NCBI RefSeq assembly: GCF_030486595.1
Contig: NZ_JAUJZH010000012.1
Coordinates: forward strand, 1-64,000
Origin: Variovorax ginsengisoli
GTDB taxonomy: Bacteria > Pseudomonadota > Gammaproteobacteria > Burkholderiales > Burkholderiaceae_C
Reading direction: 5' to 3'
DNA: 64,000 bases
The notes under the pieces were generated by a model. That model saw only the letters and a program-made list of their open reading frames with translations. It was not told the origin of the DNA and searched no databases. Within the stretch, counting starts at the first letter, position 1; each line of letters begins with the position of its first letter. The position numbers and the translations under genes are program-made. Shown here piece after piece: positions 47,379-56,054 of the stretch.

Positions 47379-47852
47379 TCATTCAGGTAGCGGCAGGGCA
47401 CTCGTGCACTTGAATTCGTCCAGGCAGACGCTGGAACGCACGCCGTCGACGCCCGGCAGCCGCATCAACTTGTCGATCAGGAACCGCGACAGCCCCTTGA
47501 GGTCGCGCGCGATGACCTTCATGACGAAGTCGTAGTCGCCGGTGATCGAGTAGCACTCGAGCACCTCCGGCATGTCGATGACCACGTTGGTGAATTTCGA
47601 CAGGTCGCGGATATGCCCTTTTTCCATGGCCACGAGGATGAAGGCCACCACATGCAGGTCAAGCCGCGCTGGGGCCAGGCGCGTTTCATACCGCGCGATG
47701 AATCCCGCTTCCTCCAGTCGGCGGTGGCGGCGATGGCATTGGGCGGGCGACAGGCCCGCAGCCTCGGCAAGCTCCAGGTTGGACGCGCGCCCGTGCTCCT
47801 GCAGGAAGGCCAGGATCTTGCGGTCGGTACGGTCGAAATCGGGGTCGTACAA
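47379..47852 (-). CDS. Lrp/AsnC-family regulator, TTG start
   Basis: A 157-residue regulator. Residues 5-65 are the helix-turn-helix (DRTDRKILAFLQEHGRASNL, ELAEAAGLSPAQCHRRHRRL); residues 75-150 are the RAM ligand domain (DLHVVAFILVAMEKGHIRD, VLECYSITGDYDFVMKVIAR, LPGVDGVRSSVCLDEF). TTG at 47852 has a perfect AAGGAG at 6-bp spacing; an earlier TTG at 47900 lacks such a site. It diverges from the ABC importer/HPPD operon and probably responds to an aromatic or branched amino acid. Confidence 0.85.
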   Translation of the reverse strand: MYDPDFDRTDRKILAFLQEHGRASNLELAEAAGLSPAQCHRRHRRLEEAGFIARYETRLAPARLDLHVVAFILVAMEKGHIRDLSKFTNVVIDMPEVLECYSITGDYDFVMKVIARDLKGLSRFLIDKLMRLPGVDGVRSSVCLDEFKCTSALPLPE

Positions 47853-47858
47853 GATCGT

Positions 47859-47864
47859 CTCCTT
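47859..47864 (-). promoter_or_regulatory. ribosome binding site deciding a TTG start
   Basis: AAGGAG inside a run AAAAAAGGAG lies 6 bp before the TTG at 47852. It is the only strong Shine-Dalgarno sequence upstream of the Lrp gene and supports the non-ATG start. Confidence 0.6.
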
Positions 47865-48055
47865 TTTTGTGATCAACGAGAAATTATGTTGCTTGTCCAA
47901 GGGTTCGCCCCAGCCCCCGATGAAAGCAGATTGTTCGTGCGGAAGTTCACACTTCTTCCCCTAGAAGACGGCCGCAGACGGTGATCAAACAGGTTCCCGG
48001 TCGAAGCAGTCTTCGAAATTGAACCATGCCGACTATTTCTCACAAGGACATCAAC

Positions 48056-49030
48056 GTGCAACATTCTTTCTTGCGCTCCTCCCTGGCCCTGATCGCCACC
48101 GCCGTCGCTTCAGCCGCGGCCACGCCCAGTTTTGCTGTCGAGAAGTCGGTCGCGGTCACAGCGATCGTCGAGCACAAGGCGCTCGACGCCGTGCGCGACG
48201 GCGTCAGGGACGAGCTGAAGTCGGCCGGCTTCGAAGCCGGCAAGAACCTCAAGTACGAATACCAGAGCGCGCAGGGCAACACCGGCACGGCCGCGCAGAT
48301 CGCCCGCAAATATGTGGGCGAGCGGCCCGACGTCATCGTCGCCATCGCGACGCCCTCGGCGCAGGCCGTGGTCGCGGCGAGCAAGGACATCCCGATCGTC
48401 TACAGCGCGGTGACCGACCCCGTCGCGGCCAAGCTGGTCAAGGGCTGGGAGGCCTCGGGCACCAACGTGACGGGCGTGTCCGATCTCTCTCCGCTGGACA
48501 AGCACCTCGAGCTGATCAAGCGGGTCGTTCCCAACGCGAAGCGCGTCGGCGTGATCTACAGCCCGGGCGAGGCCAATTCGGTGGCGATCATCGAGGCGCT
48601 GAAGAAGGCCGTGCCGGCCGCCGGCATGACGCTGGTGGAGGGCGCCGCGGCGCGAACCGTCGACGTGGCGAGTGCGGCGCAGAGCCTGGTCGGCAAGGTC
48701 GATGTCATCTACGCGCCCACCGACAACAACGTGATGTCGGCATTCGAGGGCATCGTCAAGGTGGCCCAGCAGGCGAAGATCCCCGTGGTCGCGGCGGACA
48801 CCGACGCGGTCAAGCGCGGCGCCGTCGCGGCGCTGGGCCTGAACTACTACGACATCGGCCACCAGACCGGCAAGATCGTGGTTCGCATCCTCCAGGGCCA
48901 GGCGGCGGGCACGATCGCCTCGCAGACCAGCAACACCTTCGAACTGCACGTCAATCCGGGCGCTGCGCTGAAGCAGGGCGTGACGCTGCCGGACGAGCTC
49001 GTCAAGTCCGCGCAAGTGGTGATCAAGTAA
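48056..49030 (+). CDS. ABC transporter substrate-binding protein (TrpX-like)
   Basis: A 324-residue periplasmic binding protein of the ABC_sub_bind/TrpX type. The GTG at 48056 follows CAAGGACATCAAC and puts the leader at the N-terminus (LRSSLALIATAVASAAATPS, cleavage near FAVE); an ATG at 48026 is possible. Family blocks are VAVTAIVEHKALDAVRDGV, IPIVYSAVTDPVAAKLV, LIKRVVPNAKRVGVIYSPGE and LGLNYYDIGHQTGKIVVRIL. TrpX-type proteins bind aromatic amino acids, which matches the HPPD gene in the operon. Confidence 0.88.
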   Translation: MQHSFLRSSLALIATAVASAAATPSFAVEKSVAVTAIVEHKALDAVRDGVRDELKSAGFEAGKNLKYEYQSAQGNTGTAAQIARKYVGERPDVIVAIATPSAQAVVAASKDIPIVYSAVTDPVAAKLVKGWEASGTNVTGVSDLSPLDKHLELIKRVVPNAKRVGVIYSPGEANSVAIIEALKKAVPAAGMTLVEGAAARTVDVASAAQSLVGKVDVIYAPTDNNVMSAFEGIVKVAQQAKIPVVAADTDAVKRGAVAALGLNYYDIGHQTGKIVVRILQGQAAGTIASQTSNTFELHVNPGAALKQGVTLPDELVKSAQVVIK

Positions 49031-49045
49031 ACCGGCATCGCCAAC

Positions 49046-49975
49046 ATGTCGCTCATTGCTTCACTGGGTGCCATCGAGATCGGTCTGATATTCGGACTGG
49101 TCGCGCTGGGCGTCTTCCTCTCGTTCCGCATCATCAATTTCCCCGACCTGACGGTCGACGGCAGCTTCCCGCTCGGCGGTGCTGTTGCCGCGGCGCTGAT
49201 TGTCGCGGGCTGGAACCCGTTTGCCGCCACTGCGGCGGCCATCGTCGCCGGCGCGCTGTCGGGCTATCTCACCGCGTGGCTCAACGTGCGGCTGCGCATC
49301 ATGCAGCTGCTCGCCAGCATCCTGGTGATGATCGCGCTCTATTCGGTCAACCTGCGCGTGATGGGCAAGCCCAACATTGCGCTGATCGACGAGCCCACGG
49401 TGTTCAGCCTGCTCGAATTCGGCGGTCTGCCGGACTACCTCCTCAAGCCGCTGGTGCTGCTTGCGGTCGTGGTCGCCGCCAAGGTTCTGATCGACCTGTT
49501 CTTTGCGTCGGAAGTCGGCCTGGCCATGCGCGCCACAGGTGGCAATCCGCGAATGGCCCGCTCGCAGGGCATCTCGACCGACCGGCTGACGGTCTGGGGC
49601 CTGGCGTTGTCCAACGGGCTGGTCGCACTGGCCGGGGCCTTGTTCGTGCAAAGCCAGGGCGGCGCCGACATCTCGATGGGCATCGGCACGATCGTGGTCG
49701 GCCTGGCCGCCGTGATCATCGGCGAGACCATCCTGCCGGCGCGCAGCCTGGTCATCACGACGCTGGCTTGCGTCCTCGGGGCCGTGCTCTACCGCTTCTT
49801 CATCGCGCTGGCGCTCAACAGCGATTTCATCGGCCTGAAGGCCCAGGACCTGAACCTGGTGACCGCCGTTCTGGTCGCGTTCGCGCTGCTCGTTCCAACC
49901 TACAAGCGCAAGTTGGCTGGCCTGTGGCCCGGCGTGCGCGCCAATCCGACGCACGTCGTGAAGGAGGCCAAGTAA
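49046..49975 (+). CDS. ABC transporter permease (branched-chain/TrpY type)
   Basis: A 309-residue inner-membrane permease with eight or more hydrophobic helices (LIFGLVALGVFLSFRIINF, GAVAAALIVAGWNPFAATAA, GTIVVGLAAVIIGETILPAR). FPDLTVDGSFPLGGAVAAAL is typical of the permease partner of TrpX-like binding proteins. AMRATGGNPRMARSQGI is the cytoplasmic docking loop. Its stop overlaps the ATPase ATG by one base (TAATG). Confidence 0.9.
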   Translation: MSLIASLGAIEIGLIFGLVALGVFLSFRIINFPDLTVDGSFPLGGAVAAALIVAGWNPFAATAAAIVAGALSGYLTAWLNVRLRIMQLLASILVMIALYSVNLRVMGKPNIALIDEPTVFSLLEFGGLPDYLLKPLVLLAVVVAAKVLIDLFFASEVGLAMRATGGNPRMARSQGISTDRLTVWGLALSNGLVALAGALFVQSQGGADISMGIGTIVVGLAAVIIGETILPARSLVITTLACVLGAVLYRFFIALALNSDFIGLKAQDLNLVTAVLVAFALLVPTYKRKLAGLWPGVRANPTHVVKEAK

Positions 49976-50769
49976 TGTTGCGCGCCAAAGGCCTGGAAAT
50001 CACTTTCAACCCCGGCACCCCGATCGAGAACCGGGTGCTGCGCGGGCTGGACCTGAACATTCCCACAGGACAGTTCGTCACCGTGATCGGCTCCAACGGG
50101 GCCGGCAAGTCGACCTTCCTGAACGCAGTGAGCGGCGACCTCGCGGTCGACCGCGGCAGCATCCAGATCGACGACAGCGACGTCACCCGCCGCTCGGCAT
50201 GGCAGCGCTCGGACCTGGTCGCGCGCGTCTTCCAGGACCCCATGGCCGGCACCTGCGAAGCGCTCACGATCGAGGAGAACATGGCGCTGGCGTGGAAGCG
50301 CGGTGCGCGCCGCAGCTTTGGCTTCTCGCTGACGCGCAAACTGCGCGAACTGTTCCGCGAGAAGCTGAGCATCCTCAACCTCGGGCTCGAGAACCGCCTG
50401 AGCGACCGCATGGGTTTGCTTTCCGGCGGGCAGCGTCAGGCCGTGAGCCTGTTGATGGCCTCGCTGCAGCCGTCGCGCATCCTGCTGCTCGACGAGCATA
50501 CGGCCGCGCTCGATCCGAAGACCGCCGCCTTCGTGCTCGAACTCACCGCGAGGATCGTCGAGGCCGGCAAGCTGACGGCCATGATGGTCACGCACAGCAT
50601 GCGCCAGGCGCTCGACTACGGCACGCGCACGGTGATGTTGCACGAAGGCCGCGTGATCCTCGACGTCAAGGGCGCCGAGCGCGCCGGCATGGACGTGCCC
50701 GACCTGCTGCACATGTTCGAGAAGACCCGTGGCGAGAAGCTCGACGACGACAAATTGCTTCTAGCCTGA
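49975..50769 (+). CDS. ABC transporter ATP-binding protein (TrpZ type)
   Basis: A 264-residue ATPase. Walker A is IGSNGAGKSTFLNAVSG, the Q-loop ARVFQDPMAGTCEALTIEEN, the signature LLSGGQRQAVSLLMA, Walker B RILLLDEHTAALDPKT, and the switch MMVTHSMRQALDYGTR. The single-domain form with 'FQDPMAGT' is typical of ATPases paired with TrpX-like systems. It completes the importer; the dehydrogenase gene begins 24 bp downstream. Confidence 0.91.
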   Translation: MLRAKGLEITFNPGTPIENRVLRGLDLNIPTGQFVTVIGSNGAGKSTFLNAVSGDLAVDRGSIQIDDSDVTRRSAWQRSDLVARVFQDPMAGTCEALTIEENMALAWKRGARRSFGFSLTRKLRELFREKLSILNLGLENRLSDRMGLLSGGQRQAVSLLMASLQPSRILLLDEHTAALDPKTAAFVLELTARIVEAGKLTAMMVTHSMRQALDYGTRTVMLHEGRVILDVKGAERAGMDVPDLLHMFEKTRGEKLDDDKLLLA

Positions 50770-50793
50770 CTCCAGTGAATCTGAAAGACCGAA

Positions 50794-52020
50794 ATGAAAG
50801 AACTGCTGAATCGCTTCGAGAACAAGGCGCCTGAGATCGTCTTCGAGTGGCACGACGCCGAGACGCCCGCCAAGGGCTGGGTGGTCATCAACTCACTGCG
50901 CGGTGGTGCTGCCGGTGGTGGCACGCGCATGCGCCCGGGGCTCGACCGGCGTGAGGTCGAGTCGCTGGCAAAGACCATGGAGGTCAAGTTCAGCGTCTCC
51001 GGCCCGGCCATCGGGGGCGCGAAGTCGGGCATTGATTTCGATCCCGCCGATCCGCGCAAGAACGACGTGCTGCGGCGCTGGTACAAGGCGGTGACGCCGC
51101 TGCTCAAGACCTACTATGGCACCGGTGGCGACCTGAACGTCGACGAGGTGCACGAGGTGATCCCCATCACGGAGAGCTACGGCTTGTGGCATCCGCAGGA
51201 GGGTGTCGTCAACGGCCACTTCGAGCCGAGCGACAGCGAGCGCATCCAGAAGGTCGGTCAGCTGCGCATGGGCGTGGCCAAGGTTGTCGAGGACCCGCGC
51301 TACACGCCTGACTCCGCCCGCAAGTACCTGGTGGCCGACCTGATCACGGGCTGGGGTGTGGCCGAATCGGTGCTTCACTACTACAGGCTCTACGGCGGCG
51401 AGGTCGCTGGCAAACGCGTCATCGTGCAGGGCTGGGGCAATGTGGGCTCTGCCGCGGCTTACTATCTTGCGCAAGCCGGCGCGCGCGTGGTCGGCATCAT
51501 CGATCGCGAGGGCGGCCTGCTCAATCCCGACGGTTTCAGCTTCGAACAGATCCGCACGCTGTTCCTGCAGAAGAAGGGCAACCAATTGGCCGCGAAAGAC
51601 ATGCTTCCTTTCGACGTCATCAATCGTGCCGTCTGGTGCGCGGGCGCGGAGATCTTCCTGCCCTGCGCCGGGTCGCGCCTGGTGACGCAGCAGCAGATCG
51701 AGCAGTTGGTCAAGGGCGGGCTCGAAGTCGTGTCCAGCGGCGCCAACGTGCCCTTTGCCGATCGCGAGATCTTCTACGGCCCGATCTACGAGCAAGCCGA
51801 TTCGAAGGTGGCGGTGATTCCCGACTTCATCGCCAATTGCGGCATGGCGCGCGCGTTCGCCTTCCTGATGCAGGACGACGTGGAGATTTCCGACGCGGCG
51901 ATCTTCGACGACATCTCGGCCACCGTGGCGTCAGCGCTCGAACGCTGCCATGCGCGCTCCGGCGAGCGTACCGGCATTGCCCGCACCGCGTTCGAGAACG
52001 CGCTGACCGAGCTCGTCTGA
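50794..52020 (+). CDS. Glu/Leu/Phe/Val-family amino acid dehydrogenase
   Basis: A 408-residue NAD(P)-dependent amino acid dehydrogenase. The catalytic domain has LRGGAAGGGTRM, TMEVKFSVSGPAIGGAKSGI (Lys65 and Lys77) and YYGTGGDLNVDEVHEV with the active-site Asp. The NAD domain reads GKRVIVQGWGNVGSAAAYYL, with IIDREGG at the end of the second strand. It oxidatively deaminates an L-amino acid to its 2-keto acid. Because HPPD follows directly and a TrpX-type importer precedes, phenylalanine or tyrosine is a reasonable substrate, which would replace the usual transaminase. This is inference. Confidence 0.88.
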   Translation: MKELLNRFENKAPEIVFEWHDAETPAKGWVVINSLRGGAAGGGTRMRPGLDRREVESLAKTMEVKFSVSGPAIGGAKSGIDFDPADPRKNDVLRRWYKAVTPLLKTYYGTGGDLNVDEVHEVIPITESYGLWHPQEGVVNGHFEPSDSERIQKVGQLRMGVAKVVEDPRYTPDSARKYLVADLITGWGVAESVLHYYRLYGGEVAGKRVIVQGWGNVGSAAAYYLAQAGARVVGIIDREGGLLNPDGFSFEQIRTLFLQKKGNQLAAKDMLPFDVINRAVWCAGAEIFLPCAGSRLVTQQQIEQLVKGGLEVVSSGANVPFADREIFYGPIYEQADSKVAVIPDFIANCGMARAFAFLMQDDVEISDAAIFDDISATVASALERCHARSGERTGIARTAFENALTELV

Positions 52021-52071
52021 TGCGTGCACTCCGCTCACTCTCGTCGTCAACGCAACCACAGGATCAGTGCC

Positions 52072-53151
52072 ATGCCGGATCTGTTTGAGAACCCGATGGG
52101 GCTGATGGGCTTCGAATTCGTCGAGTTCGCCTCGCCGACGCCCGACACGCTCGAGCCCTTCTTCGAAACGCTGGGCTTCCAGCTGGTGGCCAGGCACCGT
52201 TCCAAGGACGTGGCGCTGTACCGCCAGGGCGACATCAACTTCATCGTCAACCGCGAACCCCACAGCCCGGCGGCGTACTTCGCCGCGGAGCACGGTCCGT
52301 CGGCCTGCGGCATGGCGTTCCGGGTCAGGGACTCGCACAAGGCCTATGCGCGCGCACTCGAGCTCGGCGCCCAGCCGATCGAGATTGCCACCGGCCCGAT
52401 GGAGTTACGCCTGCCGGCCATCAAGGGTATCGGCGGCGCGCCGCTCTATCTGATCGATCGCTTCGAGGACGGCAAGTCGATCTACGACATCGATTTCGAG
52501 TTCCTCGACGGCGTCGAGCGGCATCCAGTGGGTCACGGCCTGAAGCTGATCGACCACCTGACCCACAACGTCTACCGCGGCCGCATGGCCTTCTGGGCCA
52601 ACTTCTACGAGAAGCTGTTCAACTTCCGCGAGATCCGCTACTTCGACATCCAGGGCGAGTACACCGGCCTGACCTCGAAGGCGATGACCGCGCCGGACGG
52701 CAAGATCCGCATTCCGCTGAACGAGGAATCCTCCAAGGGCTCGGGCCAGATCGAGGAGTTCCTCATGAAGTTCAACGGCGAGGGGATCCAGCACATCGCC
52801 CTGCTCAGCAACAACCTGGTCGACACCATCGACCAGCTCGGCCTGGCCGGCGTGCCGCTGATGACCGCGCCCAACGACATCTACTACGAAATGCTGGAGA
52901 CCCGCCTGCCGGGCCATGGCCAGCCCGTGGCGGAACTGCAGGCGCGCGGCATCCTGCTCGACGGCACCACCGAGGGCGGGCAGCCGCGACTATTGCTGCA
53001 GATCTTCTCGGAGACCGCGTTCGGGGGGCCGGTGTTCTTCGAATTCATCCAGCGCAAGGGCGATGACGGCTTTGGCGAAGGCAACTTCAAGGCGCTCTTC
53101 CAGTCGATCGAGCGCGACCAGGTGCGTCGCGGGGTGCTGAGCGCGGCATGA
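52072..53151 (+). CDS. hpd: 4-hydroxyphenylpyruvate dioxygenase
   Basis: A 359-residue non-haem iron dioxygenase that converts 4-hydroxyphenylpyruvate to homogentisate, the committed step of tyrosine breakdown. It has two vicinal-oxygen-chelate halves. The iron ligands are in [14 protein letters not shown] (His162), [18 protein letters not shown] (His241) and [20 protein letters not shown] (Glu324). [12 protein letters not shown] is the usual C-terminal block. It follows the amino acid dehydrogenase by 51 bp. Homogentisate dioxygenase is not in the window. Confidence 0.95.
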   Translation: MPDLFENPMGLMGFEFVEFASPTPDTLEPFFETLGFQLVARHRSKDVALYRQGDINFIVNREPHSPAAYFAAEHGPSACGMAFRVRDSHKAYARALELGAQPIEIATGPMELRLPAIKGIGGAPLYLIDRFEDGKSIYDIDFEFLDGVERHPVGHGLKLIDHLTHNVYRGRMAFWANFYEKLFNFREIRYFDIQGEYTGLTSKAMTAPDGKIRIPLNEESSKGSGQIEEFLMKFNGEGIQHIALLSNNLVDTIDQLGLAGVPLMTAPNDIYYEMLETRLPGHGQPVAELQARGILLDGTTEGGQPRLLLQIFSETAFGGPVFFEFIQRKGDDGFGEGNFKALFQSIERDQVRRGVLSAA

Positions 53152-53275
53152 TCTTTTGGGGACCGACTCACTGGTCGGCTGGGCGCCGATGCAACATGCA
53201 CGCTCCGCGCGTTCTCTCGCGGCCGCGGGGCCGACGTGCTGACGGTGCCGATCATCGTGACGCCCGCACCCGGAA

Positions 53276-53779
53276 TCAAGCCCTGGCCTGGCCCATGGCC
53301 ACCGAGATCGAGGATGCCACCGCCGCCCATTCTTCGCGCGTCAGGTGCGCGGCTGTCTGCGAATGCAGCAGGGAGTCTTCTTCGTCCAGATGGACGAGCA
53401 TCAATCGGCGGTGCTCATGCAGTAGCGCTCCGACGCCCTCAGCTACGCTGGCCGCGCCCGAGGACGCGGCCCTCAATCTGGCCATGGCCTGCAGGAGCAG
53501 GTCATCGCAGCAATCGCGTGTGGATTCGAGGCGGAGCAGCAGGTCGTCGGCCTCCACCGATCTGCCGCGCAGCGTTTGCACCAGAACCACGCCTTTGGGC
53601 CGATGCGTGGTGTGATCGAATGCCTGCAGGCGCGCGATAAGCGCGGAAAGCGCCTTCGCTTGGGGGCTGCTGCAGACCCAAGCTCCGTCGTTCAGGGCGT
53701 CATTGACGAGGTTGAGCAATTCACGTATGCGCGCGTGCTCGGCGCGCAATACAGCCCATGCACATTCAGCTGCCAACAT
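53276..53779 (-). CDS. hemerythrin-like (HHE domain) protein
   Basis: A 167-residue four-helix bundle. Putative di-iron ligands are in EHARIRELL, HTTHRPKGVVL, LLHEHRRLMLVHLDEEDSLL and HSQTAAHLTREEW. Hemerythrin-like proteins bind oxygen, nitric oxide or sense redox/iron state in the cytoplasm. It is a single gene converging on hpd with a 124-bp gap that contains only a weak 5-bp-stem hairpin. It may be unrelated to the amino acid module. Confidence 0.78.
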   Translation of the reverse strand: MLAAECAWAVLRAEHARIRELLNLVNDALNDGAWVCSSPQAKALSALIARLQAFDHTTHRPKGVVLVQTLRGRSVEADDLLLRLESTRDCCDDLLLQAMARLRAASSGAASVAEGVGALLHEHRRLMLVHLDEEDSLLHSQTAAHLTREEWAAVASSISVAMGQARA

Positions 53780-53954
53780 GTCTTTCTCCCCTTAGAGCGA
53801 TGAGACACTTCTACTGCGTCCAGCGCAGGGCCGCAATATGATTTCAGCGGACGGGGAGGGCGCTGATGATCGTGTTTCGGACGGAGGCCCCACCCCTGGA
53901 AGCGGGTTGCCGTGCCGTTGTGGTTGGACGGCGCCGGGGCCGTGACCGAGGGAT

Positions 53955-54890
53955 TCAAGTCCTGACTTCCCCCCGATGCCTCGGCCGCGCTTCAGTCCTC
54001 TTGTCCACGCGTGCACGCAAGAGCATGTCATGAAACAGTCGGGCCGCCGGCATGAGTTCACGCCCGCGTCGCCTGATCAACCCGATCACCCTCGTGATTT
54101 CTGGATCTTCAAGCGGGACGCTGACCAGCCCGGAGTGTCCTTTTGGAGGCATTGCCAGCCGCGGGACAACGCCCAGGCCGAGCCCCGCTTCGACAAGGCT
54201 CACCAAAGCCGGGACGTGACGCACCTCACACGTCCACTGCGGTTTTCGATCAATGCGGCTGAGTGCTTGGTCGATCAGGAAACGGTTGCCACTTCCCTGC
54301 GCAAGCGTCAGGTACTCATACTCCGACAACTCTTTCCAGGTCAGCCGCTTCCGCCTCGCAAGAGGATGCCCCACGGGGCATGCGACAACGAATCGCTCTT
54401 CCAACAGGGGCTCGAAATCGATGTCAGCTTCTTGGGTGCCGATGTACGTCAAACCAAAGTCGGCATCTCCCCGTGCTACTGCGACAAGGACCTCCGAGGA
54501 GTATTCATCGATAAGCCGGATGCGTACCTTCGGATACGAAGCGTGAAACCGCTTGATGACAGCTGGCAGGAAGTAACCGACGGCAGACGGGACGCAAGCA
54601 ATCGTCACCAGGCCAGAGATGCGTTCCGTCGTGTCCTTGATACCGACAAGCGCGTCTTCCAGCTCACGCATGACGTTCTGAGCCCTGGGCACGAAAGCTC
54701 TGCCGACCGTCGTCAGTTCCACCTTCCGCGTCGTGCGGCTGAAGAGCTTGATGCCAAGCGCCATCTCGAGCTTGTCTATGCGACGAGACAGTGCCGACTG
54801 CGACAGGTGCAAGTTTTCCGAGGCAACCCGGAAGCTACCGAAATCCGCAACGGACAGAAATGCGCGGAGATCCGCGAGATCGAAATTCAT
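53955..54890 (-). CDS. LysR-family regulator (divergent from Bug/Ldh2 operon)
   Basis: A 311-residue regulator. The helix-turn-helix (residues 1-62) has MNFDLADLRAFLSVADFGSF, SENLHLSQSALSRRIDKLEM and FSRTTRKVELTTVGRAF. The effector domain contains VTIACVPSAVGYFLPAVIKR, LIDEYSSEVLVAVARGDADF and VEAGLGLGVVPRLAMP. The ATG at 54890 gives normal length, though the frame is open 63 bp further. It lies divergently from the Bug gene across 115 bp, the usual LysR arrangement with its target operon. Confidence 0.9.
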   Translation of the reverse strand: MNFDLADLRAFLSVADFGSFRVASENLHLSQSALSRRIDKLEMALGIKLFSRTTRKVELTTVGRAFVPRAQNVMRELEDALVGIKDTTERISGLVTIACVPSAVGYFLPAVIKRFHASYPKVRIRLIDEYSSEVLVAVARGDADFGLTYIGTQEADIDFEPLLEERFVVACPVGHPLARRKRLTWKELSEYEYLTLAQGSGNRFLIDQALSRIDRKPQWTCEVRHVPALVSLVEAGLGLGVVPRLAMPPKGHSGLVSVPLEDPEITRVIGLIRRRGRELMPAARLFHDMLLRARVDKRTEARPRHRGEVRT

Positions 54891-55005
54891 GCGTTTCACG
54901 CAAAGGTAGAGCGAATCTTTGCAATTTACACCGAAGCGGACCCCCGCGAACATTCAAGCCTCGGCAGCGGCTGCAGTCAGGGGCCGCATCAACAAGGAGA
55001 CATTG

Positions 55006-56019
55006 ATGAGCACTTCGCCCGACGTTGGCACCAACCGAAGTTCGATTCGCCTTTCCATGCGCCAGTTGATCGGCGTTCTGGCAACCGTGGTGATGGCAGC
55101 CACAGTCCCTGTGGCCCATGCCGCTTGGCCCGAGAAGCCGATACGCCTGGTCGTGCCCTATGGTCCCGGCGGGAGTTCTGATGTCATTGCGCGCTTGATC
55201 GCCAACGAGATGTCAAAGACGCTGGGGCAGTCCGTGATCGTGGACAACAAGGCGGGGGGCTCCGGGATCATCGCCATGCAGGAAGCGGCACGCGCGGCAC
55301 CGGATGGCTACAACATCGTCCTGGGGCATGTGGGTACTTTGGCTGTCAATCCGGCGATGTTTGCAAAGCTGCCGTACGGCGATGAGGACTTCGAGCCCGT
55401 TGCCTTGCTGGCCAAGGTGCCAATGGTGTTCGCCGTCGGAGCGAAGGTGCCCGCAGCAACCCTGCCGGAGTTCATCGCGCTGGCCAGGTCAAAGCCGGGC
55501 AAGCTGAACTATGGCTCTGCCGGCAACGGCAGCGCGGGTCATCTTGCCTTCGAGATGTTGAAGGTCACCGCCAACATCGATGTGACTCATGTTCCGTACA
55601 AGGGCACGGGAGCACAGCTCAACGACCTGCTGGCGGGTAACACGGACGCCGCCTCTGCCGGCCCTCCGGGCTTCATTGCGCAGGCCAAGGCAGGCAGGAT
55701 AAAGATCATTGCGAGCGGCTCGCCTCGACGCCTGGCGGCGCTGCCCACGGTGCCTACCGTCGCCGAACTCGGCTATCCCGGCTTCGACAGCTCTCAATGG
55801 TTCGGTCTTCTTGCGCCGGCGAAGACGCCCCCCGAGATCGTGAGCCGGCTGCATGACGCCGCGGTCAAGGCATTGAGCGTGCCGGCGGTACGTGCACGGC
55901 TCGAGGAAGACGGCAGCACGGCGGCCCCCATGACGCCGACCGAGTTCGCCAAATACATCAAAGCCGAGCGCGAACGTTGGGGCAACGTGGTCCGCAAGTC
56001 CGGCCTCAAGGTCGACTGA
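55006..56019 (+). CDS. Bug-family substrate-binding protein
   Basis: A 337-residue receptor. ATG at 55006 follows AAGGAGACATTG (AAGGAG at 54994-54999). A longer than usual N-region precedes the hydrophobic LIGVLATVVMAATVPVAHAA. IRLVVPYGPGGSSDVIARLI is the ligand loop; THVPYKGTGAQLNDLLAGNT and VPTVAELGYPGFDSSQ follow. It begins an operon with an Ldh2-type dehydrogenase, so malate, lactate, sulfolactate or ureidoglycolate-like acids are candidate ligands. Confidence 0.91.
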   Translation: MSTSPDVGTNRSSIRLSMRQLIGVLATVVMAATVPVAHAAWPEKPIRLVVPYGPGGSSDVIARLIANEMSKTLGQSVIVDNKAGGSGIIAMQEAARAAPDGYNIVLGHVGTLAVNPAMFAKLPYGDEDFEPVALLAKVPMVFAVGAKVPAATLPEFIALARSKPGKLNYGSAGNGSAGHLAFEMLKVTANIDVTHVPYKGTGAQLNDLLAGNTDAASAGPPGFIAQAKAGRIKIIASGSPRRLAALPTVPTVAELGYPGFDSSQWFGLLAPAKTPPEIVSRLHDAAVKALSVPAVRARLEEDGSTAAPMTPTEFAKYIKAERERWGNVVRKSGLKVD

Positions 56020-56054
56020 GTCCCCCTTCATCACTTCATATTTTGCGAGACATC

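Noticed and set aside
53160..53180. Possible terminator hairpin after hpd (CCGAC/GTCGG with a 6-nt loop)
   Set aside because: The stem is only 5 bp and no U-tract follows, so it is not distinguishable from chance in G+C-rich DNA.
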